Assembly (NCBI RefSeq): GCF_002287075.1
Contig: NZ_NSKE01000012.1
Location: forward strand, 62,001-126,000
Length of the DNA stretch: 64,000 nt
Source of the DNA: Fodinibius salipaludis
GTDB taxonomy: Bacteria; Bacteroidota; Rhodothermia; Balneolales; Balneolaceae
Direction of reading: 5' to 3'
The position numbers and the translations under genes are program-made. This document shows positions 20,447-28,890 of this stretch, piece by piece (the first letter of the stretch is position 1; every line of letters starts with the position of its first letter). Below the pieces are notes generated by a model. The model did not search any database and was not told where the DNA came from. It worked only from the letters and a program-made list of their open reading frames with translations.

Positions 20447-21151
20447 TTAGAAATTTGGGCTTAATGTATGTTTCTGATAGAAATCACAAATGATTTCTAC
20501 GGCCTCTTCTTTATCATCCGTCAAGTGGAAAAGATCAATATCTTCTTCTGATATTGTACCATTAGCAAGCATGGTATCCGTAATCCAGTCAACCAAGCCA
20601 CTCCAATAGTCAGTTCCGATTAAAACGATAGGAAATGGATTTACTTTTTTGGTTTGTATCAATGTCATGGCCTCAAAAAACTCATCGAGTGTACCAAATC
20701 CTCCGGGGAATACGATAAACCCCTGTGCATATTTCACAAACATTACTTTACGAGCAAAGAAGTAATGAAAATTGATAATATAATCGTTATCCACATAGGC
20801 GTTCAGTCCCTGTTCGTGAGGTAACGTAATACCGAGCCCTACTGATTTACCTCCCCCTTCCTTGGCCCCCTTATTAGCAGCTTCCATAACTCCCGGGCCA
20901 CCACCTGTAATGATCCCAAATCCTCTTTCAGTAACTTTCTTTGCTGTTTGCTGAGCCATATCGTAATAAGCATCTCCTTCATCCATTCGAGCAGACCCAA
21001 AAATGGATACACATGGGCCAATTTTAAAAAGCTTGTCATAGCCTTCCACAAATTCACCCATAATTTTGAAAATACTCCAGACATCACTTTCGTGACTGTC
21101 ACCAAAATTATCGGGTACTGTTAGCTTATTAATTTGTTCTTTACTGCTCAT
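20447..21151 (-). CDS. LOG family protein (nucleotide 5'-monophosphate phosphoribohydrolase-like)
   Basis: Rossmann-like LOG/TIGR00730 protein of 234 residues. Signatures are GSARMDEGDAYY (N-terminal), ITGGGPGVMEAANKGA and PGGFGTLDEFFEAMTLIQ, the last being the PGGxGTxxE motif essential for releasing ribose-5-phosphate from nucleoside monophosphates. Plants and some bacteria use such enzymes to make cytokinins; in most bacteria the role is in purine monophosphate turnover. It lies 7 bp downstream of the DUF5683 gene, at the end of the par operon, an unusual partner for partitioning genes. No strong terminator is visible after it. Confidence 0.88.
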   Translation of the reverse strand: MSSKEQINKLTVPDNFGDSHESDVWSIFKIMGEFVEGYDKLFKIGPCVSIFGSARMDEGDAYYDMAQQTAKKVTERGFGIITGGGPGVMEAANKGAKEGGGKSVGLGITLPHEQGLNAYVDNDYIINFHYFFARKVMFVKYAQGFIVFPGGFGTLDEFFEAMTLIQTKKVNPFPIVLIGTDYWSGLVDWITDTMLANGTISEEDIDLFHLTDDKEEAVEIICDFYQKHTLSPNF

Positions 21152-21158
21152 AACACTT

Positions 21159-21839
21159 TTACTTAGCTATTAAATCGATTGATAACGTAATTCCGGGCAT
21201 GTTAGACTGAGCCATGACTGCGGGTTTTACCCGCGGACGCATGCTCAAATCTTTTGATACATCAAAAGAACGCATGTGAGCAAACACATAGGCATCTACG
21301 ATATTAAGCCCATACGCCAAAACTATCCCCACGTAAACAAGATCGCGGTTATTTCTATACTTATTCCGCAAATCTTTTACCTCATTCAAATTGGCATTTT
21401 CAGGAATATACGAAGGGGTCGGTCCAAATCGTAAGTCATCCGATGGTGTATCAGGATTTAAATTATAATACGCCGCACGATAGTCGTGATATTTCTTCGT
21501 CAAATGAACACTGAAATATCCCAATCCCCCCAAAGTAGCATATACAATTGGTACTTTCCAAGCCTGCTTATTAACAATTTGCCCCCAACCCGGAATAATC
21601 ATTGACTTGTAGAGCACACTTGTTGGATCGGGCAGATCGGTATTTACATTCCGGTTTGTCGTATCGTTTTTAAATTTCAGGCTTTTATATCTAACATCAG
21701 TACTTGAATGAAAATTTCCAGATTGGAAGGAAAGTGAAGTATTCAATTTCTGAGACTGACCTGACGTTGGGACACACAGTAAAATTGATGTACTAAGAAA
21801 TAGAATCGAAAAGCTCGAGCAGGCGATCCAGTTCCTCAT
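21159..21839 (-). CDS. DUF5683 domain protein, exported
   Basis: About 226 residues when started at the ATG at 21839, which begins a good signal peptide (MRNWIACSSFSILFLSTSIL, ending near TSGQS). An upstream in-frame ATG at 21872 would add 11 residues with no support. Either start overlaps the 3' end of parB (by 47 bp with the shorter start). The DUF5683 core is visible: PDPTSVLYKSMIIPGWGQIVNKQ, a membrane-type stretch VPIVYATLGGLGYFSVHL, and DAYVFAHMRSFDVSKDL. This family commonly follows parB in Bacteroidota-type genomes (from memory). Its function is unknown to me; an envelope location is likely. Confidence 0.8.
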   Translation of the reverse strand: MRNWIACSSFSILFLSTSILLCVPTSGQSQKLNTSLSFQSGNFHSSTDVRYKSLKFKNDTTNRNVNTDLPDPTSVLYKSMIIPGWGQIVNKQAWKVPIVYATLGGLGYFSVHLTKKYHDYRAAYYNLNPDTPSDDLRFGPTPSYIPENANLNEVKDLRNKYRNNRDLVYVGIVLAYGLNIVDAYVFAHMRSFDVSKDLSMRPRVKPAVMAQSNMPGITLSIDLIAK

Positions 21840-22731
21840 CCGAATAATATTCGATACGTATTTCGCCACCATTCTTTTTGGATTTAATATTGACCTTCGT
21901 ACTTAGCGTACTGCGTAGTCGATTCGATATTTCTTTTAAAAAAGCACGTTCCTTATCTGAGGTATCCGTTGACTTGGATTCTTTTTCTTGGTCCTCGTTC
22001 ATTTTTCGGATTACCTTTTCCGTTTTTCGCACGGAATATCCCTTATCAATAATCTTATTGTAAGCCTCCTCCTGATCGTCTTCATCATCGATAGACAGAA
22101 GCGCTCGAGCATGTCCCATGGATATCTTTTGATCGCGCAGGCCAGCCTGAATAAATGCGGGTAAATTTAACAAGCGAAGCATATTCGTTACCGTAGAGCG
22201 ATTTTTACCAACCCGCTCAGCTACTTCGGCCTGCGTGTATCCGGCCTCTTCCACCAGCCGCTGATAACCCATAGCCACTTCAATGGGATTTAAATCCTCG
22301 CGCTGAATATTCTCAATAAGCGCATACGAAATAATATCGTCATCATTTACTTCACGGATATATGACGGTATTTCTTGCAGTCCGGCCAGCTTTGCCGCCC
22401 GCAGACGACGTTCACCGCTGATAAGCTCAAAACGTTTTTCACCAATATAACGTACCGTAATAGGCTGGATTAATCCGTGAGCATCAATGGAATCCGCAAG
22501 TTCTTCCAGACGGTCCTCATTAAACTCCTTTCGAGGCTGATGCGGGTTGGGACGAATATTATCAACCGGTACATGCAGTACAATGTTCACTCGCTTCTGA
22601 GGCTCTACATACGGCGATCCATCCCCTTCATTTTCTTCACCTGATTTTTTCCCTTTAGCCTGTTCTCCTTCCTCATCGTACTCGGGGAAAAAAGCTCCTA
22701 AACCGCGACCTAAAACTTTCTTTGATGCCAT
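21793..22731 (-). CDS. parB: Chromosome-partitioning protein ParB
   Basis: CTP-dependent DNA clamp that loads at parS. The N-terminus carries the ParA-stimulating LGRGLGAFFPE motif, followed by an acidic linker. The ParB/Sulfiredoxin domain has IRPNPHQPRKEF and the GERRLRAAKLAGL (GxRRxxA) CTP/parS motif. The central HTH spans VEEAGYTQAEVAERVGKNRSTVTNMLRLL and SMGHARALLSI. A short dimerisation region ends at ELFDSIS. At 312 residues it is full length. It lies 13 bp after parA and overlaps the DUF5683 gene, indicating one operon. A few half-site-like sequences resembling parS lie upstream of parA but no full site is visible. Confidence 0.95.
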   Translation of the reverse strand: MASKKVLGRGLGAFFPEYDEEGEQAKGKKSGEENEGDGSPYVEPQKRVNIVLHVPVDNIRPNPHQPRKEFNEDRLEELADSIDAHGLIQPITVRYIGEKRFELISGERRLRAAKLAGLQEIPSYIREVNDDDIISYALIENIQREDLNPIEVAMGYQRLVEEAGYTQAEVAERVGKNRSTVTNMLRLLNLPAFIQAGLRDQKISMGHARALLSIDDEDDQEEAYNKIIDKGYSVRKTEKVIRKMNEDQEKESKSTDTSDKERAFLKEISNRLRSTLSTKVNIKSKKNGGEIRIEYYSDEELDRLLELFDSIS

Positions 22732-22744
22732 AATTCATCACCTT

Positions 22745-23545
22745 TTAACTACTCGCAAATACCTGACTATCTTTAAATAGCTCTTCATTGCGATGTATAA
22801 TTTCGCGTGCCAATGCCAAATAGTTCTTAGCTCCTGTACTGGTAGAGTCATAAAGCACGGCCGGCTTACCAAAGCTGGGAGCCTCGGCAAGACGTACATT
22901 TCGTTTAATAATCGATTCAAACACACGATCATCAAAGTACTTCCGAACCTCGTCAGCCACCTGGTCCGAAAGCCGTGTACGGGTGTCATACATTGTTAGA
23001 AGTACACCCTCAATTTCCAGTTCCGTATTTAAATGCTGACGCACAATCTTAATTGTATTCAAAAGCTGTCCCAGCCCTTCCAAAGCAAAATATTCGCACT
23101 GCACGGGAATAAGAACCGAATCGGATGCCGTTAATGCATTAATAGTAAGCAATCCGAGCGAAGGCGGGCAGTCAATAATGATAAAATCATATTGCTCCTT
23201 GAGCCCCGAAATAGCTTTTTCCAGGATACGCTCCCGCTGATCCCGATCAATCATCTCTATTTCGGCCCCAACCAGATTAATATGCGAAGGTATTAGCTCC
23301 AAGAAAGGTAATTCCGTCTCTCTGATCGCATCAGAGGCATCTACCCCTCCTACCATCACTTCATAAACGGAATGTGAGACCGTTTTCGCTTCAACCCCCA
23401 GCCCGCTGGTTGTGTTACTCTGAGGATCAATATCAATGATTAGCGTAGTATGCTCGATAGCAGCAAGGCTGGCAGCGAGGTTAATTGCCGTCGTTGTTTT
23501 GCCAACGCCGCCTTTTTGATTTGCTATGGAAATTATCTTACCCAT
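22745..23545 (-). CDS. parA: Chromosome-partitioning ATPase ParA (Soj)
   Basis: Deviant-Walker ATPase that drives origin segregation with ParB. The deviant Walker A KGGVGKTT is at residues 11-18, with the signature lysine Lys11. Walker A' [15 protein letters not shown] and Walker [14 protein letters not shown] follow. At 266 residues and lacking an N-terminal HTH, it is the chromosomal (Soj) type rather than the plasmid P1 type. It is the first gene of the operon parA-parB-DUF5683-LOG. A promoter-like sequence and an overlapping inverted repeat lie 60-100 bp upstream. Confidence 0.96.
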   Translation of the reverse strand: MGKIISIANQKGGVGKTTTAINLAASLAAIEHTTLIIDIDPQSNTTSGLGVEAKTVSHSVYEVMVGGVDASDAIRETELPFLELIPSHINLVGAEIEMIDRDQRERILEKAISGLKEQYDFIIIDCPPSLGLLTINALTASDSVLIPVQCEYFALEGLGQLLNTIKIVRQHLNTELEIEGVLLTMYDTRTRLSDQVADEVRKYFDDRVFESIIKRNVRLAEAPSFGKPAVLYDSTSTGAKNYLALAREIIHRNEELFKDSQVFASS

Positions 23546-23607
23546 ATAAACAATCTATAACAACTATTATTGATGTAGTGATTTAAAAATATAATGGGAT
23601 GACTTAT

Positions 23608-23642
23608 GGTAAACAAAAATACTTATTAACAAGTTGTTCACC
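23608..23642 (-). promoter_or_regulatory. Inverted repeat overlapping the parA promoter (possible operator)
   Basis: GGTAAACAA (23608-23616) and TTGTTCACC (23634-23642) are inverted with one mismatch and a 17-bp centre. The left arm runs into the -7 box and the right arm touches the -33 TTG, so a protein bound here would cover the promoter. Candidates are a par autoregulator or DnaA (the arms loosely resemble DnaA boxes); neither is shown. Confidence 0.4.
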
Positions 23643-23644
23643 AA
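23614..23644 (-). promoter_or_regulatory. Promoter of the par operon
   Basis: On the minus strand: TTG (23642-23644), 20-nt spacer, TATTTTTG (23614-23621). This is an exact match to the Bacteroidota TTG-N(17-23)-TAnnTTTG form, and gives a leader of about 60 nt before parA. Confidence 0.55.
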
Positions 23645-23761
23645 GATATCAACATACTTAGTCACTTGCATGCCAATACATTACAACTCCTGAGCTAAAG
23701 AAATATTTTATATGTTCCACATATTGTTTCACGGATTTCCTGAAAGTAGCCCTAATTAACA

Positions 23762-23797
23762 AAAAAAGCCGAACATCTTTTTACAGATATTCGGCTT
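23762..23797 (-). terminator. Terminator after the alanine dehydrogenase gene
   Basis: On the minus strand AAGCCGAATATCT pairs with AGATGTTCGGCTT (12 of 13 pairs, 6-nt loop) followed by TTTTT. It begins about 20 bp past the ald stop. Confidence 0.9.
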
Positions 23798-23818
23798 CTC
23801 ATCTAAAATCAAGGAGCT

Positions 23819-24931
23819 TTATAATACACTTTCAATCGGCGTATAATCCATATTAAATGCTTCTGCCACCTCTTTGTAAACGACATCCCCGCCCACAATA
23901 TTAAGACCTTTCAGCAGCTCTTCATCATCCTTTAGCGCTTTTTCCCAGCCCTTGTTGGCAATATCCACTGCATAAGGCAACGTAACATTTGTCAATCCAA
24001 GTGTTGACGTACGGGGTACGGCTCCGGGCATATTAGCAACACAGTAATGAACAATGCCATCAACTTCATAGATAGGATTGTCATGAGTTGTGGGTTTCGA
24101 CGTTTCAAAACATCCGCCCTGGTCAATAGCTACATCAACTAATACTGACCCTTTTTGCATATCAGCCAACATATCACGAGTAATCAAACTTGGGGCCTTT
24201 GCTCCTGGTATCAATACGGCACCAATCACCATGTCGACATCGGGAAGCATTTTTCGAATATTGGCTTCTGAAGAGAACACCGTATTAACGTTGCGCGACA
24301 TGATATCATCCAAATGACGAAGCCGTGGCATGCTGATATCCATAATCGTCGTGTTTGCACCCATTCCGGCAGCGATCTTAGCAGCATTAACCCCTACGAT
24401 ACCACCGCCAATAACCAGCACATTAGCGGGCTTTACGCCGGGAATACCTCCCAACAAAATGCCAAGCCCTCCTTCGGGCTTTTCCAAGTATTTAGCCCCC
24501 TCTTGGGATGCCATACGTCCTGCAACCTCACTCATGGGAATAAGCAACGGCAAAGAACCGTCTTCTTTTTCTACTGTCTCGTAAGCAATTGCTACAGCTC
24601 CAGATTCTTTAACCGCTTCAGTTAGCTGGCGGCTGGCAGCAAAGTGGAAGTAGGTAAAAATAATTTGACCTTCTTTCATCCGGTCATACTCAACCTCTAT
24701 GGGCTCCTTCACCTTCATGATCATTTCAGCCTTATCCCAGAGCTTATCTACATCATTAATAATTTCAGCTCCGGCTTCTCTGTATTGCTCATCAGAAAAA
24801 CCGCTGCCCTCTCCGGCTCCTTTTTCGATCAATACATCGTGACCGTTACGTTTCATTTTTATTACACCGCCGGGTAGTAATGCCACACGGTTTTCATGTG
24901 TTTTAATTTCTTTGGGTACACCTATAATCAT
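23819..24931 (-). CDS. ald: Alanine dehydrogenase
   Basis: NAD-dependent interconversion of L-alanine and pyruvate plus ammonia. The sequence starts MIIGVPKEIKTHENRVAL, the standard Ald N-terminus; an in-frame ATG at 24991 would add 20 unrelated residues and lies upstream of the likely transcription start, so 24931 is chosen (370 residues, the usual length). Visible: substrate-binding region FTYFHFAASRQLTEAV with the catalytic His, NAD-binding VLVIGGGIVGVNAAKIAAGMGA, and VDVAIDQGGCFETSKPTTHDNP, a block conserved in alanine dehydrogenases. Monocistronic, with a -7 box upstream and a strong terminator downstream. Confidence 0.96.
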   Translation of the reverse strand: MIIGVPKEIKTHENRVALLPGGVIKMKRNGHDVLIEKGAGEGSGFSDEQYREAGAEIINDVDKLWDKAEMIMKVKEPIEVEYDRMKEGQIIFTYFHFAASRQLTEAVKESGAVAIAYETVEKEDGSLPLLIPMSEVAGRMASQEGAKYLEKPEGGLGILLGGIPGVKPANVLVIGGGIVGVNAAKIAAGMGANTTIMDISMPRLRHLDDIMSRNVNTVFSSEANIRKMLPDVDMVIGAVLIPGAKAPSLITRDMLADMQKGSVLVDVAIDQGGCFETSKPTTHDNPIYEVDGIVHYCVANMPGAVPRTSTLGLTNVTLPYAVDIANKGWEKALKDDEELLKGLNIVGGDVVYKEVAEAFNMDYTPIESVL

Positions 24932-24978
24932 GAATACAGAATTTTTATTAATAGTATGCTGCGGGAATAAATCCGTGC

Positions 24979-24986
24979 CAAAGGTA
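24979..24986 (-). promoter_or_regulatory. -7 promoter box of ald
   Basis: On the minus strand TACCTTTG fits TAnnTTTG and would start transcription about 40 nt before the ATG at 24931. The nearest well-placed TTG is 26 nt upstream, slightly far. The same octamer is used upstream of the DUF971 gene. Confidence 0.4.
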
Positions 24987-25040
24987 GGCAATTTTTGGGA
25001 AAAATTTAACTACAACTATCCCAATTTTTTATAATCTATA

Positions 25041-25313
25041 TTACTCTTGATCAATTAAGTTTTTGTACTTTTCTGCCCCAGATTCTGTTATCGTAATATG
25101 TCCATATAAAAGCGGGCCGCCAATCGTCTCTATATTGATTAATTCAAGCTCTTGTAGATACTCCAATACATGTTTTATTTCGGTACGATCCCATTTAAGT
25201 GTAGCATTAATTTTTTTGACGGGAATCGGTTTCGAAGTATCATCCTGCGAAAGAGCACCAATTACTTTTAAAACCCACTGGTACCTTTTACTGAATTCAT
25301 TGCCAATAATCAT
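25041..25313 (-). CDS. Small winged-helix-like protein
   Basis: Ninety residues, no close family recognised. The order of predicted elements (helix YQWVLKVIGALSQ, helix KPIPVKKINATLK, recognition-like helix TEIKHVLEYLQELELI, then beta-wing NIETIGGPLLYGHITITESGAEKYKNL) is typical of a winged helix-turn-helix, as in MarR- or DUF-type regulators. Codon use looks like that of neighbours and the frame is uninterrupted, so it is probably a real gene. It lies on the minus strand upstream of ald and divergent from the DUF58 gene. It could be a regulator of either, but nothing in the sequence proves DNA binding. Confidence 0.6.
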   Translation of the reverse strand: MIIGNEFSKRYQWVLKVIGALSQDDTSKPIPVKKINATLKWDRTEIKHVLEYLQELELINIETIGGPLLYGHITITESGAEKYKNLIDQE

Positions 25314-25503
25314 GTGCTAATCCATTCGGTAATCCGCTGTTTTAGATGTTTCAATACAATAATTATATCTAAACAAACCGTTATGGAACTGTTACCAAAT
25401 TGTTATCATATATAATCGCCACTTTTGACACCTTGGATATCGACTTTTAAATAAATAATAATTCCCCTATCCTTGCACTTATTGCAAGACCAATATTTCT
25501 ATT

Positions 25504-26379
25504 ATGATATCAAAAGAAATTCTCCAGAAAGTTCGCAAGATTGAAATACGCACCAAAGGAAAAGTGAATAATCTCTTTGGCGGTGAATATCAATCTGCAT
25601 TCAAAGGGCGCGGGATGGAGTTCTCAGAGGTTCGTGAGTATACCTATGGGGATGACATTCGGCAGATCGACTGGAATGTCACAGCACGTACGGGCGACCC
25701 ATTTATTAAGCAGTTTGAGGAGGAACGCGAGCAGACCCTGATGCTCTGCGTTGACATTTCTCCCAGCGGTATCTTCGGCAGCCAGGGACAAAGCAAAATG
25801 GAGCTCTCGATAGAGATATGCGCAGTATTGGCCTTCAGCGCCATTAAAAATGGGGACAAAGTCGGGCTCATACTCTTTACAGATGAAATCGAAAAGGTGA
25901 TTCCACCCAAAAAAGGAAGACTACACGTATTGCGGCTTATACGCGAACTCTTGACAACAGAACCCAAGGGCACAGGCACCGACATCAGTGAGGCGTTATC
26001 GTACGTAAATCGCCTGCTAAACCGACGAGCTATCATCGTCTTGGCCAGTGACTTTCAGGACGATCAATACGACCGACAACTAAAAATCACTAACCGTAAA
26101 CACGATCTCGTAAATATTTTTATTAATGATAAGTTTGAAGATGAGCTTCCTGACCTCGGATTGATACCTCTTCGGGATGCTGAAACCGGTGAAGAAGTGC
26201 TCGTAGATACTTCAAGCGAAAAAGTGCGCAAAGAGTATCAAAAGAAAAGAGAGAAAGATAAACACCAGCTTCGTGATCAATTTTTACGAATGAAAATTGA
26301 TATGATTGAGCTGGAAACCAACGCCTCTTACATCCGACCACTCATGACATTTTTCCGAAGACGCATGCACCGCTATTGA
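25504..26379 (+). CDS. DUF58 domain protein (Bat/MoxR-associated, VWA-like)
   Basis: Cytoplasmic protein of 291 residues. The DUF58 signature FSEVREYTYGDDIRQIDWNVTARTG.P.IKQFEEERE is at residues ~40-78. It is followed by a von Willebrand-like fold with the metal-site-like start LCVDISPSG and a later FILASDFQD-like segment (IIVLASDFQDDQYD). DUF58 proteins normally sit beside a MoxR AAA+ ATPase and the BatA/BatB/BatD proteins; here BatD-like and BatA genes lie 1.5 kb downstream, with an M23 peptidase gene in between on the other strand, and no moxR in the window. Its molecular role is unknown; envelope-stress or metalloprotein-maturation roles are proposed for the family. Confidence 0.9.
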   Translation: MISKEILQKVRKIEIRTKGKVNNLFGGEYQSAFKGRGMEFSEVREYTYGDDIRQIDWNVTARTGDPFIKQFEEEREQTLMLCVDISPSGIFGSQGQSKMELSIEICAVLAFSAIKNGDKVGLILFTDEIEKVIPPKKGRLHVLRLIRELLTTEPKGTGTDISEALSYVNRLLNRRAIIVLASDFQDDQYDRQLKITNRKHDLVNIFINDKFEDELPDLGLIPLRDAETGEEVLVDTSSEKVRKEYQKKREKDKHQLRDQFLRMKIDMIELETNASYIRPLMTFFRRRMHRY

Positions 26380-26381
26380 GT

Positions 26382-27671
26382 TCACTTTACCTGCGTTATA
26401 ACAGGCCCTCCCCCTTGCGTCGTATCAATTTTAGTTTTCAACTGTCGATTGAGGCTATCTCTTACCTCAGCAAAAACATCCATCAGGCTATCCGGTACCG
26501 CCTCTGATGAAGGTAAATCAACGGTACGAGAATTTACCGGGCGATCATTTTTATAAAGCGAATAATGCAGGTGCGGCCCAGTAGAACGACCTGTACTTCC
26601 TACATAACCAATCACCTGTCCCTGCTCCACTGTTACTCCACGCTTGATACCGCTTGCAAATCCACGCAGGTGCAAATATGCCGTCCGATAGGTCGAATTA
26701 TGTCTAATCCTTACCATATTTCCACTTGCTCCTTTATATCCAGCCTGGGTAACGGTTCCATCGCCCACCGCCAATACCGGTGTTCCCGGCCGAGCTGCAT
26801 AATCGACACCAGTATGTGGTACCCGTCTCTTTAATATAGGATGGTAACGACTACGCGAAAAATTTGAACTTACGCGCTGACTAAACTTAAACGGTGCCTG
26901 CAGAAGTGCTTTCTGTACACTCTCTCCCTCTTCATTAAAATAGCCTTCGACCTCTCCATGGCTAAACTTGTACGCCTGATACGTTTCGCCGCGATGGGTA
27001 AACTCAGCAGCTTTTACATCGCCGATACCGTAATAATCATCACCGATAAACTGCTTATCATAAAGTACTTCGAACGAATCTCCCGGGCGCAATCCAAAAA
27101 AGTTAATCTGCCAAGCAAAAATATTTGCCATCCTGTTCGCCAAGAGTTGACTGGCGCCCTGCGAACTTATGGTTTGGTATAATGAATTCTCTATCTTACC
27201 AGAAGCTGCCACCGTTTTACTGGAAAGCGGACGCGCCGCTTTATAAATTTGCAACGAATCCTGCTGCCAGTCTAACACTACATATTCCAATGGATTACTC
27301 TGTAAAAGAATTTGTGATACATCTTTCGCACTGTCAGCAGATACATACGCGCGGTATTTTTGTCCCGGCTTAATCTGATTAAAATCGATAACATTACTTG
27401 CCTCTTGCGTTATCGAATGAATTTCCTGGGGACTAAAATCGAACTTATCAAGTATAAGATATAAGCTTTCGTTACGTTTAACGATATGTTTTTGTATCTC
27501 AACACTGTCAACAGGAATACCAAACTCGTCAACTGTGGGAGCAGAATTAACAGTATCAACAGTTGCTGAAACAGGTTCCACCTGCTGTTCAGCCGTGTTA
27601 TCCTCAGGTTCAGAAATACATCCCCACATAAGAAAGGTTAGCAGTACCCCAGCAAAAAAACTCGTTCGCAT
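26382..27671 (-). CDS. M23 family murein endopeptidase, probable lipoprotein
   Basis: Peptidoglycan hydrolase of the LytM/M23 class. The ATG at 27671 is chosen because it begins a lipoprotein-like signal, MRTSFFAGVLLTFLMWGC, followed by an acidic stretch after the Cys; 26 extra residues from an upstream ATG look unlike a signal. Residues ~60-110 resemble the OapA/LysM-like domain (IVKRNESLYLILDKF...IKPGQKYRAY). The C-terminal M23 domain carries HTGVDYAARPGTPV (zinc His and Asp), YLHL and GPHLHYSLY, so the zinc site is complete. It converges on the DUF58 gene with a 2-bp gap and is divergent from the BatD-like gene. Confidence 0.88.
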   Translation of the reverse strand: MRTSFFAGVLLTFLMWGCISEPEDNTAEQQVEPVSATVDTVNSAPTVDEFGIPVDSVEIQKHIVKRNESLYLILDKFDFSPQEIHSITQEASNVIDFNQIKPGQKYRAYVSADSAKDVSQILLQSNPLEYVVLDWQQDSLQIYKAARPLSSKTVAASGKIENSLYQTISSQGASQLLANRMANIFAWQINFFGLRPGDSFEVLYDKQFIGDDYYGIGDVKAAEFTHRGETYQAYKFSHGEVEGYFNEEGESVQKALLQAPFKFSQRVSSNFSRSRYHPILKRRVPHTGVDYAARPGTPVLAVGDGTVTQAGYKGASGNMVRIRHNSTYRTAYLHLRGFASGIKRGVTVEQGQVIGYVGSTGRSTGPHLHYSLYKNDRPVNSRTVDLPSSEAVPDSLMDVFAEVRDSLNRQLKTKIDTTQGGGPVITQVK

Positions 27672-27789
27672 CGCTCCAATTTTGTTAAAAATAATCCGTT
27701 CTAAGTTACCATTTTTACAACATTTATGCACAGTTAATATTGTGAACAACGTTTAAGTATCCAATTTTTCCGAATGGCGCTAATTTTTC

Positions 27790-27797
27790 TATTTTTG
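27790..27797 (+). promoter_or_regulatory. -7 promoter box of the BatD-like/batA operon
   Basis: TATTTTTG fits TAnnTTTG and would give a leader of about 65 nt to the GTG start. The -33 position shows TTT rather than TTG at 20-nt spacing. Confidence 0.35.
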
Positions 27798-27867
27798 GTG
27801 CCTGTTAATTCGGATTTGATTGTTATCATTCCGATATAGAATAAATTTCAAACACCGTATTATCCCA

Positions 27868-28890
27868 GTGGCAATAAAAAAAATTGTAACCGAATTTTTC
27901 ATCGTCTGCCTCCTCCTTATTTTTATTCCCCTTAGCGGGCAGACCCAAAATATAAAAGAATTTTCCACTGTCGATTCTCTGCAAGTCGGAGATACCTTCG
28001 ATTTTGCTATAACGCTTGATAAAAATCGAGAATACGATGAGATAACTTTTCCCGATAGTTCTGACTTTGATGGCACTTTTGAGATTCGATCACGAAAACA
28101 GTTTAAGCTTTCCCAATATAAAGATAGCGTTTATTACGAGCTCCAGTTTTTTGGCACCGTAGATACGCTCATTCCAAAATTACCCGTCCAATTAGTTCAG
28201 AAGCAAGATACAACAACGCTATATACGAACCCCGTTCCCGTTGGATTTAGTAGCATCCTGGCCGGTAACGACGAATCTCTTCGTCCGCTCAAACCTATTT
28301 TCGAATTTGCAAGAGCCTGGTGGCCATATATTTTGGGATTCCTGATCTTGGCCATCGCTGCCTATTATGCCTACCAATACTATCTGCAATGGCAAGTGCA
28401 GCAGGAGCAAGAAAAAGAACGACCGACATTTACACCAACGCCATTTCAAAATCCTTTAAAAGAGTTTCGAAAATCCATCCAACAACTCGAAAACGCCGAA
28501 TTATCTACCCAGGAAGATTACAAAGACTTTTACAGTGATCTCGGAGATGCGATCCGGCAATATTATGAATCGCTTTATAATCTTCCCGCTTTAGAATCTA
28601 CCAGTGGAGAACTTTTGAATATGCTCCGAAATGGTTCTATCGACCAGGATCTTATTGATGATACACGGGCTGTCCTACAAGAAGCGGATATGGTAAAATT
28701 TGCCAAATTTAATCCTACTCAAAAACAGGCTGACCGAGCTCTCAAAAAAGCCTATAACTTTCTGGATCGTGCTCAGCAAATTGACGGACCTCGCATCGAT
28801 CATCTACGGCGTAAACATCAAGCGAAAATGGAGTCTCAGCGGGAGGAATTTTATGAAGAACATAAAAATAGTGAAAAGGTGAACGCATGA
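27868..28890 (+). CDS. BatD/DUF4381-like membrane protein upstream of BatA
   Basis: About 340 residues from the GTG at 27868, which begins a signal peptide (MAIKKIVTEFFIVCLLLIFIPLSG). An in-frame TTG at 27820 is possible but adds a basic stretch before it. The mature N-terminal ~130 residues look like an extracytoplasmic beta domain (FSTVDSLQVGDTFDFAITL). One transmembrane helix follows (WWPYILGFLILAIAAYYAYQ) and then a ~150-residue cytoplasmic helical domain. This layout is that of BatD- or DUF4381-type proteins of the Bat cluster. The stop overlaps the batA start in ATGA, so the two genes are translationally coupled. The name is inferred mainly from context. Confidence 0.6.
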   Translation: MAIKKIVTEFFIVCLLLIFIPLSGQTQNIKEFSTVDSLQVGDTFDFAITLDKNREYDEITFPDSSDFDGTFEIRSRKQFKLSQYKDSVYYELQFFGTVDTLIPKLPVQLVQKQDTTTLYTNPVPVGFSSILAGNDESLRPLKPIFEFARAWWPYILGFLILAIAAYYAYQYYLQWQVQQEQEKERPTFTPTPFQNPLKEFRKSIQQLENAELSTQEDYKDFYSDLGDAIRQYYESLYNLPALESTSGELLNMLRNGSIDQDLIDDTRAVLQEADMVKFAKFNPTQKQADRALKKAYNFLDRAQQIDGPRIDHLRRKHQAKMESQREEFYEEHKNSEKVNA

